A stretch of 64,000 bases of DNA, taken from positions 43,617 to 107,616 of the forward strand of contig JAGVMG010000053.1 of NCBI GenBank assembly GCA_020053915.1, in the 5' to 3' direction. This stretch comes from Parachlamydiales bacterium. GTDB lineage: Bacteria > Chlamydiota > Chlamydiia > Chlamydiales > Rhabdochlamydiaceae. Positions 43,268 through 52,209 of this stretch are shown here, piece by piece. The notes beneath the pieces were generated by a model, which was not told where the DNA came from, made no database searches, and worked only from the letters and a program-made list of their open reading frames with translations. Position 1 is the stretch's first letter. Each line of letters opens with the position of its first letter. The position numbers and the translations under genes are program-made.

Positions 43268-44368
43268 TCATCTCTCAAAGCGATCGAGGAAAAGAATCTG
43301 GTTCGCTTTGAGGGCGAGCCCTACATACCCGTCATTGACAGTAACGACTTTGCCTTTCTGCGTGCGCGCGGTTCTAAGACGCAACGAGCGGGTCTGCTTG
43401 GGGAGCTCAAGGACAACCGAACGCTCGGCTGCCGCGTGAAGCACCACTTTGTTTAGACGGTGTTTAGCCCACTCGAAAGAGATCTTTTCTCCTTTTTCTG
43501 TGACGATGTCGACAAATCTGCCTGCGGCAAATTCAGAGGGTAGAAACGGAAGAATCTTCCAGCCGCCTTCCATTTCTTGGAAAAACAGAGAGCGGATGAG
43601 CTTACCACCTAAAGTGAGAATGGGCAGCGCAGAAAGTGTGGATGGGATGTTGTCGTCCGGCAGGATCCCTTGGTGTTTTTCATCGGTGAGATGAGGCACA
43701 CAGATGCCCGCAAACGCTGTTTGAAAAAGCTGCTCAAATAAAGGACAGATGCGCAGGGTCTCTTTGTTTGCGACGGCTTCTTGACAGGCAGCGAGTAAGC
43801 GGAAGGTTCCGATCGAAGGGATCTCTTGGGAGATGTGAGGGGTCATTTGGCCTAAGCGGAGCCAGAGAGGGAAAATCTCTTTTAAATCCTGGCGGCGGCA
43901 GATGAGATCCCAGTCTTGTGCTTTGTGCATGCCTAAAGAGAGGCGCTCTTCAGGAACGCGTGGCAAGAGATGTTCTTCAGGAATGGGCAACAAGAGGGTT
44001 TGTTTTTCTTTAATTTCATAATGGATGCTCTTTTGTACACAAGCGCAAACAATCCCCCCTTTTGGCAATTTTTCGAAGGCAATGGAAATCCCATCGGGTT
44101 GACGATGGATCTGATAGCGGAGATACCCTTGCGCCGTCATTCCGAAGACAAGGACCACTCCTCTTTCCAGATCCACTTCAGCGGTAAATCCTTGCATCGG
44201 TCCTGGGATACTTAGCTTGACATCCATCTGTTTGGAAGCATCTGCAAGAGAGGAAAAGCGTAAAAGAGCAGGAAACACTTCGACCTGCCACTCAGATTTA
44301 GGGAGCAAACAAAACACTCCGGGAAGATGGGAAAAGGGATGAAGCCGTTCTGCAATGGTAATTTTCAT
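43268..44368 (-). CDS. Unknown protein coupled to mtaB
   Basis: 366 residues, soluble, no signal peptide. I do not recognise the family. The C-terminal part (GGKLIRSLFFQEMEGGWKIL, PSEFAAGRFVDI, then a beta-rich SLRLRTARTQKGKV tail) loosely recalls the C-terminal beta-domain of GH95-like glycosidases, which is weak. Overlaps the mtaB stop by 4 bp (ATGA), so it is translated with it. Its last ~47 codons are duplicated as the fragment at 40192-40389. It runs convergent to the glycosyltransferase-like gene, with a gap of 10 bp. Confidence 0.75.
   Translation of the reverse strand: MKITIAERLHPFSHLPGVFCLLPKSEWQVEVFPALLRFSSLADASKQMDVKLSIPGPMQGFTAEVDLERGVVLVFGMTAQGYLRYQIHRQPDGISIAFEKLPKGGIVCACVQKSIHYEIKEKQTLLLPIPEEHLLPRVPEERLSLGMHKAQDWDLICRRQDLKEIFPLWLRLGQMTPHISQEIPSIGTFRLLAACQEAVANKETLRICPLFEQLFQTAFAGICVPHLTDEKHQGILPDDNIPSTLSALPILTLGGKLIRSLFFQEMEGGWKILPFLPSEFAAGRFVDIVTEKGEKISFEWAKHRLNKVVLHAAAERSVVLELPKQTRSLRLRTARTQKGKVVTVNDGYVGLALKANQILFLDRFER
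43273..43421. repeat. Right copy of ~150-bp direct repeat
   Basis: Lies inside the 3' end of the 43268-44368 gene; counterpart at 40197-40345. Confidence 0.8.
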
Positions 44369-45642
44369 AAAACTTTTTTTCCGATGAGTCCTTTAGGAGT
44401 GTTTTTTACGAGTTCTACTTGAATAAGATCGTTTTTCTCTGCCATTTCAACCGGCACAAAAACGGAGATAAAATTTTCAGTGTGTCCGCTGATGTAACCG
44501 GGCATCGTTTCTGTGTCGCTTTCGACCAATACGGATACTGTTCTTCCGACATAGGCAGAAGAGAGCTCAAAGGCGTTTTGCTCTGCGAGCCTAAGCACGC
44601 GTTGTTTGCGTTCTGAAATGAGAGAGGGAGGAACTTTGTTGGGATAAAGCGCAGCTCTTGTGCGTTCGCGCTCACTATAGGGAAACATGTGCACCTTGGC
44701 AAACCGCACCTCATTCATCACGTCCAGCGTATCTTGAAAATCAGCTTCACTCTCTCCGGGGAATCCGACGATGATGTCGGTCGTGACCGTAAAATCGGGA
44801 CAGGCAGAGCGCAGGCGCTCGACTGTATCGAGAAAAATTTCTCGGGTGTATTTTCGGTTCATCCGCTTTAAAATCACATTCGAGCCCGATTGGAGTACGA
44901 TATGCATCGAAGGACATGTGGTTTTGCCTTGTAAAATGGCTTGAGTTAGCTCCTCGTCGATCTCGTCGGGATCAATCGAAGAGACGCGCAATCGGCACAG
45001 TCCTTCTATAGCGTCGACCGCGCGCACAAGCTCGCTTAAACGTACCGGCGGCTCTCCTTCTTGGGGAGCTCCATCATAATCGCCCACGTTGATCCCAGTA
45101 ATCACCACTTCCTTGTATCCATGCGCTACAAGAGAGCGCACTTCATTTAAAATGTCATCTAATCTGCGCGAGCGGGACCTGCCGCGCACATAAGGAATGA
45201 TGCAATACGTACAAAACGAGTTACAGCCATCTTGCACTTTGACAAAGGCCCGTGTATGAGCTGAAAAATTCTCAATTGCAAATTCGGGGACAGTCTCTTC
45301 AGGAAAGACAATAGAAAGGAGGTTTTCTTTCTCCTTGTTCGGAACGACAAGGTCAACCTCGCCCATCTCTGCAATCTCCTGGGGAAGCCTTTCTGCAAGG
45401 CAGCCTGTGACAATGAGTTTCGCATCTGGATTTTGCCGTTTAAGGGAGCGGATCTGATAGCGTGAGGAGCTGTCTGCTGATTCTGTAACCGTACAGGTAT
45501 TGACAATGCACAGCTCTGCCGATTCCTTTTCCCCGACCTCCCGATACCCCATTTTTTTCAGCTGGTCGGTATAAGCCTGGGATTCGTACTGATTGGTCCG
45601 GCACCCTAAAGTGACAACTTTAAATGTTTTTTGTCTTTCCAC
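44365..45642 (-). CDS. mtaB: tRNA t6A37 methylthiotransferase MtaB
   Basis: Radical-SAM enzyme that converts t6A37 to ms2t6A37. 425 residues. N-terminal cluster cysteines C14 (TLGCRTNQYES), C50 (VNTCTVTE) and C81 (VTGCLAER); radical-SAM cysteines C140, C144, C147 (DGCNSFCTYC). The GCRTNQYE and NTCTVTE motifs separate MtaB from MiaB, whose gene is at 27322. A GTG start with CAGG ~7 bases upstream. First gene of a two-gene unit. Confidence 0.93.
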   Translation of the reverse strand: MERQKTFKVVTLGCRTNQYESQAYTDQLKKMGYREVGEKESAELCIVNTCTVTESADSSSRYQIRSLKRQNPDAKLIVTGCLAERLPQEIAEMGEVDLVVPNKEKENLLSIVFPEETVPEFAIENFSAHTRAFVKVQDGCNSFCTYCIIPYVRGRSRSRRLDDILNEVRSLVAHGYKEVVITGINVGDYDGAPQEGEPPVRLSELVRAVDAIEGLCRLRVSSIDPDEIDEELTQAILQGKTTCPSMHIVLQSGSNVILKRMNRKYTREIFLDTVERLRSACPDFTVTTDIIVGFPGESEADFQDTLDVMNEVRFAKVHMFPYSERERTRAALYPNKVPPSLISERKQRVLRLAEQNAFELSSAYVGRTVSVLVESDTETMPGYISGHTENFISVFVPVEMAEKNDLIQVELVKNTPKGLIGKKVL

Positions 45643-45705
45643 GCGTGAACCTGAACATAATTAAGAAGAGGATTATGCCCGAAGAGAGGATGAGATTCAA
45701 TGCTC

Positions 45706-45734
45706 TTGGAAAAAAAAGGAAAGCCGGATAGGAT
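45706..45734 (+). promoter_or_regulatory. Sigma-70-type promoter for marC
   Basis: TTGGAA (45706-45711), 17 bp spacer, TAGGAT (45729-45734); the start codon is ~27 bases beyond the -10. Confidence 0.5.
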
Positions 45735-45761
45735 CAAGTTTTCAATCACCTAGAGAATTTC

Positions 45762-46400
45762 ATGCCTTTTTTTGCCTCCGCCCTCTCCCTTTTTCTCGTT
45801 CTCAACTCGATTGGAAACATTCCCCTCTTTGTCGCGTTGTTGTCAAAATATAATAGCGACAGGCAGAGACAAATCATTTTAAGAGAACTGCTGATCGCTC
45901 TTGGAATCCTCTTGAGTTTCAACTACTTCGGAAATGTGATCATGGAACTGTTGGGAATTTCGCAGCCGATCATCGGCATTGCGGGAGGCATTCTTCTGTT
46001 CATCATCGCGATGGGGATGATCTTCCCGCATACTGGAGATAAACCAGAAGATGCGCGCCATCAAGAGCCCTTTATTGTCCCCTTAGCAATTCCGCTTGTA
46101 GCAGGTCCTGGCGGGATCGCTGCCGTCATGGTCTATTCCGAGCAGTTTCACCATGTCTGGCTGATGGCAGGAATCATCTTAACAGCTTGGATCCCAACTT
46201 TAATCATCCTGCTTCTCTCCTCAAACATCAAAAAATTTCTCGGACAAAAGGGACTTCTCGCCTGTCAAAAACTCGGCGGGATGATCATCTGCTTGCTCGC
46301 CATTCAAATGTTAACCTCAGGGGCGATGGCCCTTCTCAAGGAAACATTTGCACCGATTGTTAATAAAGAAGCCGTTTCTTTACCAACTATTCATAAATAG
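45762..46400 (+). CDS. MarC-family integral membrane protein
   Basis: 212 residues, six membrane helices, all of it in the MarC/UPF0056 (YhgN) family: the N-terminal LFLVLNSIGNIPLFVALL matches the family NxxGxxPxF motif, and VPLAIPLVAGPGGIAAVM matches the second repeat PLAxPLxAGPG. The transport substrate is not established for the family. Monocistronic with a good promoter. Confidence 0.88.
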   Translation: MPFFASALSLFLVLNSIGNIPLFVALLSKYNSDRQRQIILRELLIALGILLSFNYFGNVIMELLGISQPIIGIAGGILLFIIAMGMIFPHTGDKPEDARHQEPFIVPLAIPLVAGPGGIAAVMVYSEQFHHVWLMAGIILTAWIPTLIILLLSSNIKKFLGQKGLLACQKLGGMIICLLAIQMLTSGAMALLKETFAPIVNKEAVSLPTIHK

Positions 46401-46475
46401 CTTATAATCTGAAACTTAAGAATTGTTGTTGCAAAACGCCAACATCGATGACGTTTTGCAACAGAATGTCAAAAA

Positions 46476-47629
46476 ATGAATTTCTATCCCCGCTACTTTC
46501 AAGAGCCCGGTGTGAGCTATTTTCTTTTTGGCCCAAGAGGAACTGGGAAAACAACGCTTATTCATAGGCTTCATCCTGAGGCACTTTGGATCGATCTTTT
46601 ACAACCCGATCTAGAACGAGCGCTCCTCAGCCGCCCTGAAATGCTTAAAGAAATGATCGAAGGCCAACCGGACAAAAAAACGGTTGTAATCGATAAAGTT
46701 CAAATGTTCCCGCTCTTTTAAATGTCGTTCATTTAATGATCGAAAAAAAAGAGGGGATCCAATTTGTTCTAACGGGATCGAGTTCGCGCAAACTAAAACG
46801 CACGGGAGCTAACCTGCTGGGGGGAAGGGCGTATAAAAGAACACTTCATCCTTTTATGGCATCAGAGCTCGGAGAAGATTTTGATTTTGAGTCAGCTCTT
46901 GCTCAAGGACTCCTACCCCTCTTAATTCAATCTAAAAATCCAAGAAGTGTTTTAGAAGGATACATTTCCTTATATCTTAAAGAGGAAATACAAGCAGAAG
47001 GACTCGTGCGTAATTTAGAACAATTCTCTCGATTTCTGGATGTGATTTCTTTTTCTCATGGTTCGATTCTTAACACGACAAATATTGCTCGAGAAAGTGA
47101 AATTAAACGATCAACAGTCGGCAATTACATTGAAATTCTTGAAGAACTTTTGCTTGCCTATCAAATCCCCGTATTTGAAAAAAGAGCGGCAAGACATTTA
47201 ACATCACACCCAAAATTTTATCTGTTTGATTCTGGAGTATTTCAAGTATTACGTCCGAAGGGTCCTCTTGACCGCCCTCAAGAAATCGACGGAGCTGCTC
47301 TCGAAGGTTTAATCGCTCAACATTTAATCGCCTGGTGCGACTATAGCAGAGAACAAGCATCTGTCTATTTTTGGCGTACGCGTTCCGATCTCGAGGTAGA
47401 TTTTGTTATTTATGGAGAAAAGAGCTTTTATGCAATCGAAGTGAAGAATGCCAAAAAAGTCTCTTCGCAAGATCTGAAAGGATTACAAGCCTTTTTAGGA
47501 GATTATCCAGAGGCTAAAGCTTTGCTTCTTTATCGCGGCAATGAACGATTAAAAATGGGAGATATTCTCTGCCTTCCAGTTGCAGAATTTCTAAAAAATT
47601 TGACCCCTAATCAGGCCATTAGTATCTAG
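46476..47629 (+). pseudogene. DUF4143/AAA_14 ATPase, broken by a frameshift
   Basis: The first frame (46476-46721) gives FGPRGTGKTT (Walker A) and VVIDKVQ, then stops. The second frame continues with the expected LNVVHLMIEKK (from 46718), FVLTGSSSRKLKRTGANLLGGRA, and a C-terminal DUF4143 region ending with a nuclease-like DLEVDFVIYGEKSFYAIEVK. One base is missing around 46713-46718 relative to an intact family member. The Walker B acidic pair normally reads DE; here DK, a second inactivating change. Both halves otherwise align well, so loss is recent. No canonical slippery heptamer is present. Confidence 0.82.
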
Positions 47630-48320
47630 CGCGTGCAGGGATGTAACCTCTCTCGCATAATGAGATATAGGAGTGAGGGCAAACGATCAGGTGGTCATCG
47701 AGTGCAATGCCCATCGTGCGACCAGCGTGCAGAAGGCAACGAGTAAGCGCGAGGTCCGCCTCCGACGGGGAGGGATCACCGCTGGGGTGGTTGTGCGCGA
47801 GGATCAAACTGTGGGCTTTGTAGCGCACGGCGGGATAGAACACTTCTCGCGGATGCACAAGGATCTCTGAAAGAGTGCCTTTTGAGACCGCCTCTTGGTG
47901 AATCAAACACCCGCGCACATCGCGTAAAATCACCATCAACACTTCTTGCTTTTCTTGTGCGATCTCATTTTTTGCAATGGCATAGGCATGCTCGGGGGCA
48001 GCAATCGTATGTTTATCGTGGATCGCGATTTGCTTATACTTGCGTGCGATACAAAAAACGGCTTGAAGCTGGATCGCTTTCGCTCTACCGATCCCTTTAA
48101 TTTCCATGAGTTCAACGATGGAAGCATCGATTAAACGCTCTAAACTGCTAAAGCGCACGACAAGTTCTTCGCTTAAACTTAAGACTGATTTACCCTGAGT
48201 GCCGCTGCCGAGGACAATCGCGATAAGCTCTGCCAGGTTTAAGGCATCGACCCCATGGCGCTCGAGGCGTTCGCGGGGTCTTAATTCGAGGGGCAGCTCG
48301 CGCAGTGCAAATGAAGGCAT
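47619..48320 (-). CDS. radC: RadC/JAB1-MPN-domain protein
   Basis: 233 residues, standard RadC. Helix-hairpin-helix near the N-terminus (LMEIKGIGRAKAIQLQAVF) and the metal-binding HNHPSGDPSPSEAD (~175-188, H-x-H-x7-S-xx-D). Historically called a DNA repair protein; its biochemical role is unsettled. AAAGG precedes the ATG. 4 bp downstream of hflX; its end overlaps the convergent pseudogene by 11 bp. Confidence 0.92.
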   Translation of the reverse strand: MPSFALRELPLELRPRERLERHGVDALNLAELIAIVLGSGTQGKSVLSLSEELVVRFSSLERLIDASIVELMEIKGIGRAKAIQLQAVFCIARKYKQIAIHDKHTIAAPEHAYAIAKNEIAQEKQEVLMVILRDVRGCLIHQEAVSKGTLSEILVHPREVFYPAVRYKAHSLILAHNHPSGDPSPSEADLALTRCLLHAGRTMGIALDDHLIVCPHSYISLCERGYIPARARY

Positions 48321-48324
48321 GAAT

Positions 48325-49626
48325 TCACCTTTCTAAAAATGGAAGAACCTTATATTCGAGACGCGCGGGGATCTCTGCTTCAAGGAGGATATCGTTCTCC
48401 TCGTATTCACAGGTGATCACCTTCCCCTCGCGCATCAGCTCGCTGACAAGCGCGTAGTGGCTTTGAGGGATGCGCGCTTTAATTAATTTGCGCAAGAGCG
48501 AGATCTCTTGGATCATCATCTCTAAAAGCTCATCAAAGCCTGTGCCGTTAGTTGCAGAAATCGCGACTGTTTTTGGATATTTTAGACGGAGTTTGACAAG
48601 AAGCGCGGGATTCTCACAAAGATCAATCTTGTTAAACACAGTGATCGTGGGACGATCTGCAGCGCCAAGCTCCTTTAATACGTTAGCTGTCTCTTCAGCT
48701 TGCTTTTCTGCTTGAGGATGGCTCACATCGATGAGATGCAAAAGAATGTCCGTATGGATCGCCTCCTCGAGCGTACTTTTGAAAGCCGCAACGAGAGTGT
48801 GGGGAATCTTGCGGATGAATCCGACCGTGTCAATCAGCAAGATCTCTTGTCGGTTGGGCAGTTGGAATTTGCGTGTCGTCGTGTCGAGTGTCGCAAAGAG
48901 TTTATCTTCGGAAAGCACATTCGCTTTTGTCAGGGCATTGAGCAATGTCGATTTGCCAGTATTGGTGTAGCCCACGATGGCAAAGGTGGGAATTCCTGTT
49001 CTTTGCCGCAATACGCGTTGGGTCAAGCGCTGCTCCGCGACCTCTTCGATCTCGACTTTTAGCCGGTCGACTCTGCGGCGCAAAAGACGCCTGTCGATCT
49101 CAATTTGTTTCTCCCCTTCCCCTTTTAGGTAAGCGCCGCCGCCCGCAGACGACTGACGAGAAAGGTGGGTCCACATTCTCCGCAAACGGGGAAACTGGTA
49201 TTTGACTTTCGCAAGTTCGACTTGCAACCGCGCCTCTCGCGTACGAGCGCGCTGAGCAAACACCTCGATGATCAACTCAGTGCGGTCGATCACGGGACGG
49301 CGAAAGATTTTTTCCAAGTTGCGCTGCTGATGAGGAGAAATCTCATCGTCGAAGATGATGAGCTCAGCCTGCATTTCTTCCGCTTTTTGCAAAATCTCAT
49401 CGAGCTTTCCTGAGCCGATATACGTTCCTGCATCGAGTTTTTTTATCGAACACGGTATTTGCAGAGTGACGGAAAGACCATAGGTCTCACACAGGCGCTC
49501 TAACTCAGCTAAATTCTCTTCGCAGACGATTTTGTCATCGCTCGAGCGGTAGATGCCGACGAGAAAGGCTTTATGAAACGCCTTAAGATCAAAAGGAGCT
49601 GTAGGATCAAGTCTTTCTTCTGTCAT
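48325..49626 (-). CDS. hflX: GTPase HflX
   Basis: Ribosome-binding, ribosome-splitting GTPase. 433 residues: N-terminal HflX domain (LDAGTYIGSGKLDEI, FDDEISPHQQRNLEK), then GTPase motifs GYTNTGKST (~218-226), DTVGF and FNKID. A 4 bp overlap with the upstream PhnP-like gene. The pair order matches CT379-CT380 in C. trachomatis. Confidence 0.94.
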   Translation of the reverse strand: MTEERLDPTAPFDLKAFHKAFLVGIYRSSDDKIVCEENLAELERLCETYGLSVTLQIPCSIKKLDAGTYIGSGKLDEILQKAEEMQAELIIFDDEISPHQQRNLEKIFRRPVIDRTELIIEVFAQRARTREARLQVELAKVKYQFPRLRRMWTHLSRQSSAGGGAYLKGEGEKQIEIDRRLLRRRVDRLKVEIEEVAEQRLTQRVLRQRTGIPTFAIVGYTNTGKSTLLNALTKANVLSEDKLFATLDTTTRKFQLPNRQEILLIDTVGFIRKIPHTLVAAFKSTLEEAIHTDILLHLIDVSHPQAEKQAEETANVLKELGAADRPTITVFNKIDLCENPALLVKLRLKYPKTVAISATNGTGFDELLEMMIQEISLLRKLIKARIPQSHYALVSELMREGKVITCEYEENDILLEAEIPARLEYKVLPFLER

Positions 49627-50444
49627 TCGATTGCCTCAAAAGGGATCTCTAAACCATCATAGCTCAAGCGCACCTGGGAAGGAAGCGCTGCATTGACAGC
49701 CTCATGGTCGAGATCGTGGGCGATATGGGTTAAATAGGTCTTTTCTGCACCAACGAGCTGCGAAAAAGCAACTGCCTCTTCCACACTAAAGTGCATTTTG
49801 GTGGGCGTTTGAGCAAGAGCGCTTAAGATGAGCGTTTTAACACCTTTGAGCGCCACAAAAAGCTCTTCAGTATATTCGCGGATATCGGAAATGTAAGCTA
49901 AACTTCCGATACGGTAACCTGTCACTTTAGTACCCGCTTGGGAAAAGGTCATGTAATGGATCTTTACGCCTTCAAAAAAGATATCGCCAAACTCGCTTGG
50001 CAACAGGGTGAATTTGAGTTGTGCCGTTAAGCTTTTACCCTCTTGCTTGGGTTTGAGCATGTAATGATAGCGCAATTTCAGCTCATCCATCGTCTCATTC
50101 GAAAGAAGACAGGGCAACGGCTGGTGTTGAAGAATATAAAAAATCCGTAAATCATCCAACCCGCCAACATGGTCATAGTGGTGATGGGTGAGCAAAACGC
50201 CATCGAGATGCTTGATCGAAAAATGCAATGCTTGCTCTCTAAAATCGGGACCAGCATCAATCAGAAAGACTTTGTCCTGCAACGTAATGAGCGCAGAAGA
50301 TCGCTTGCGTTTATTTGGCAAAGAGGTGGAATTACATATAGGACAGGGACAACCGATTACCGGTACTCCCATCGATCCTCCTGTCCCTAGAAAAAGAAAA
50401 CGGCCTTGCATAAATGAACATGCGCTCCTGTACAAATTGTCCAT
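49623..50444 (-). CDS. PhnP-like metallo-beta-lactamase-fold hydrolase
   Basis: 273 residues. FLGTGGSMGVPVIGCPC (18-34) and THHHYDHVGGLDDLR (86-100, HxHxDH metal motif) place it with PhnP/cyclic-phosphodiesterase MBL proteins; C32, C34, C37 (GCPCPIC) may bind structural zinc as in PhnP. Start uncertain: the ATG at 50444 has no ribosome-binding site, and an internal ATG at 50411 begins nearer the family N-terminus. Coupled to hflX. Confidence 0.85.
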   Translation of the reverse strand: MDNLYRSACSFMQGRFLFLGTGGSMGVPVIGCPCPICNSTSLPNKRKRSSALITLQDKVFLIDAGPDFREQALHFSIKHLDGVLLTHHHYDHVGGLDDLRIFYILQHQPLPCLLSNETMDELKLRYHYMLKPKQEGKSLTAQLKFTLLPSEFGDIFFEGVKIHYMTFSQAGTKVTGYRIGSLAYISDIREYTEELFVALKGVKTLILSALAQTPTKMHFSVEEAVAFSQLVGAEKTYLTHIAHDLDHEAVNAALPSQVRLSYDGLEIPFEAIE

Positions 50445-50543
50445 GTTAAACCAAATATCCGTTGTTGGGAATTCAAAAAAAATAGCATCAAAACAAAGTT
50501 TTATATATACACGATTCTAATCAGGCAACTACGAGTGATCTCC

Positions 50544-52196
50544 ATGTCTACGAAATACCTAATGGCTTTTCTTCTCCTTAAGGGCGCACTCGCTTGCGCC
50601 ACGCCCCCACCTGCAGTAGAACAATCCCACCCTGATATTCCGATCAAAGCCATTGTTCTTTTAGGGCCCTCTGCGCCAGAGCCTACACCCGAAGAGCTTC
50701 AACAGATGCACGGGGTACAATGGATTGGCATCGACGTTCCTGGCTCCAAAAAGAGTCTGCAAGCTGAGTTAGAAAAACTCTTGCAGAATCATGAGGTCAC
50801 AGTCGACTCAGTTAAACAGATCCAAGCGCGGATTAAAGCCTTTTACGCAAACGCCTCCCACCCGTTTGTGTTGATCCAAGTTCCTCCTCAAGATGTTACC
50901 GATGGCGTTCTACAATTTCGGATTACCGAAACCCATGTGGGCAATGTGAATGTCGAAGGCAACACTTGGCACTCTGGGAAAGTATTAAAGCAGTTTCTTG
51001 GGCTAAAAACTGGAGATGAGATCGATACAGACGAGATGAGAGAAAATCTCTACTTCATCAATCGAGATCCTTTCTTACAAGCCGATCTGATTTATTCCCA
51101 AGGAAAACAAGACTACACCACCGATGTCACTCTCGCTGTGAAAGAACGGGATCAAATTCAGCTTTATGCAGGTGTGGACAACACAGGCATCGAATCGGTC
51201 GGAAGAAACCGTTGGTTCATGGGATTCAATTGGGGAAATGCCTTTGGGTTAGGCCATCAGCTCGCCTACCAGTACACAGCCTCCTATAATCGCAACCAGT
51301 TTCAAGCGGTCACTGTGCAATACATTGCGCCCCTAACCTGGCACCATGTTCTCAACGTCTATGGCGGATATAGTGTTGTTAACCCCCACTTCAGTTTTCC
51401 CACAACGAGAAATCACGGATGGAGCTGTCAGGGAAGTCTGCGTTATGAAATTCCTCTCCCGATGTATTCCCATTTTGAGCACAACATCATTATGGGTGGT
51501 GATTTTAAACGGACAAACAACACCTTTGAATTTTCCGATGTCTCTCCAAGAGCTAGTCACAACGTCAACTTGACTCAGCTCTTATTAGAATACAAAGGCT
51601 CCTACAGTCAAAACAGTTTCCAGTTTGACTTTGATGGGGAATTTTTCTGGTCACCTGGCTCTTGGCTCCCCGATCAAAGCAAACACGCCTATCAGAGCTT
51701 GCGTCGAGGAGGCAGTCCTACTTGGGTCTATTTTCGTGGAGCTCTCTCCTACTTGCAAAGGCTCCCTGCAAATTGGGCACTCTATCTCTTAACCAGAGGA
51801 CAGATCGCTTCGAATAATTTACTTCCGAGCGAGCAGTATGGGATCGGCGGCTATGACACCGTGCGCGGCTATGAGCAGCGCACCCTCAATAAAGACACTG
51901 CCATTTTAAGTACTTTTGAGGTGCGCACGCCCCAAATTTCCGTTGCAAACCACTTTTGCAAAAGCTGCGTAGATGGATTGCAATTCTTAGCCTTTCTCGA
52001 TTACGGCTGGGGAACGGATCATATTGCAGAAATTCCTGGGTTTAAAACCAATTATCTTCTCGGTGCAGGTCCTGGGATCCGCTATGTGTATGACACTTAT
52101 TTAACGATGCGCTTCGATGTCGGGGTAAAGCTACATAAAAAACATTTTAACGGAGGCCTTGCGATGATCCACTTTAGTGTCATCGGAAGTTTCTAA
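50544..52196 (+). CDS. Two-partner secretion outer-membrane transporter TpsB (ShlB/FhaC-like)
   Basis: 550 residues. Signal peptide (MSTKYLMAFLLLKGALACA), a proline-rich linker, POTRA-type domains (FVLIQVPPQDVTDGVLQFRI and VNVEGNTWHSGKVLKQF at ~134-151), and an FhaC-type beta-barrel ending in phenylalanine (HFSVIGSF). The barrel includes YGIGGYDTVRGYEQR, matching the conserved VRGY/F motif of TpsB loop L6. Start at the ATG with a weak ribosome-binding site; an in-frame GTG lies three codons earlier. Immediately upstream of its presumed substrate. Confidence 0.9.
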   Translation: MSTKYLMAFLLLKGALACATPPPAVEQSHPDIPIKAIVLLGPSAPEPTPEELQQMHGVQWIGIDVPGSKKSLQAELEKLLQNHEVTVDSVKQIQARIKAFYANASHPFVLIQVPPQDVTDGVLQFRITETHVGNVNVEGNTWHSGKVLKQFLGLKTGDEIDTDEMRENLYFINRDPFLQADLIYSQGKQDYTTDVTLAVKERDQIQLYAGVDNTGIESVGRNRWFMGFNWGNAFGLGHQLAYQYTASYNRNQFQAVTVQYIAPLTWHHVLNVYGGYSVVNPHFSFPTTRNHGWSCQGSLRYEIPLPMYSHFEHNIIMGGDFKRTNNTFEFSDVSPRASHNVNLTQLLLEYKGSYSQNSFQFDFDGEFFWSPGSWLPDQSKHAYQSLRRGGSPTWVYFRGALSYLQRLPANWALYLLTRGQIASNNLLPSEQYGIGGYDTVRGYEQRTLNKDTAILSTFEVRTPQISVANHFCKSCVDGLQFLAFLDYGWGTDHIAEIPGFKTNYLLGAGPGIRYVYDTYLTMRFDVGVKLHKKHFNGGLAMIHFSVIGSF

Positions 52197-52209
52197 TGTA
52201 AGGTACAAG

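Noticed and set aside
40197..43421. CRISPR or terminal repeats of a transposon
   Set aside because: Only two copies, in direct orientation, and each encodes part of a known protein tail; no transposase or spacer array.
46710..46724. Programmed -1 frameshifting in the DUF4143 ATPase
   Set aside because: No canonical X-XXY-YYZ slippery heptamer, and the Walker B motif is also mutated, so a pseudogene is simpler.
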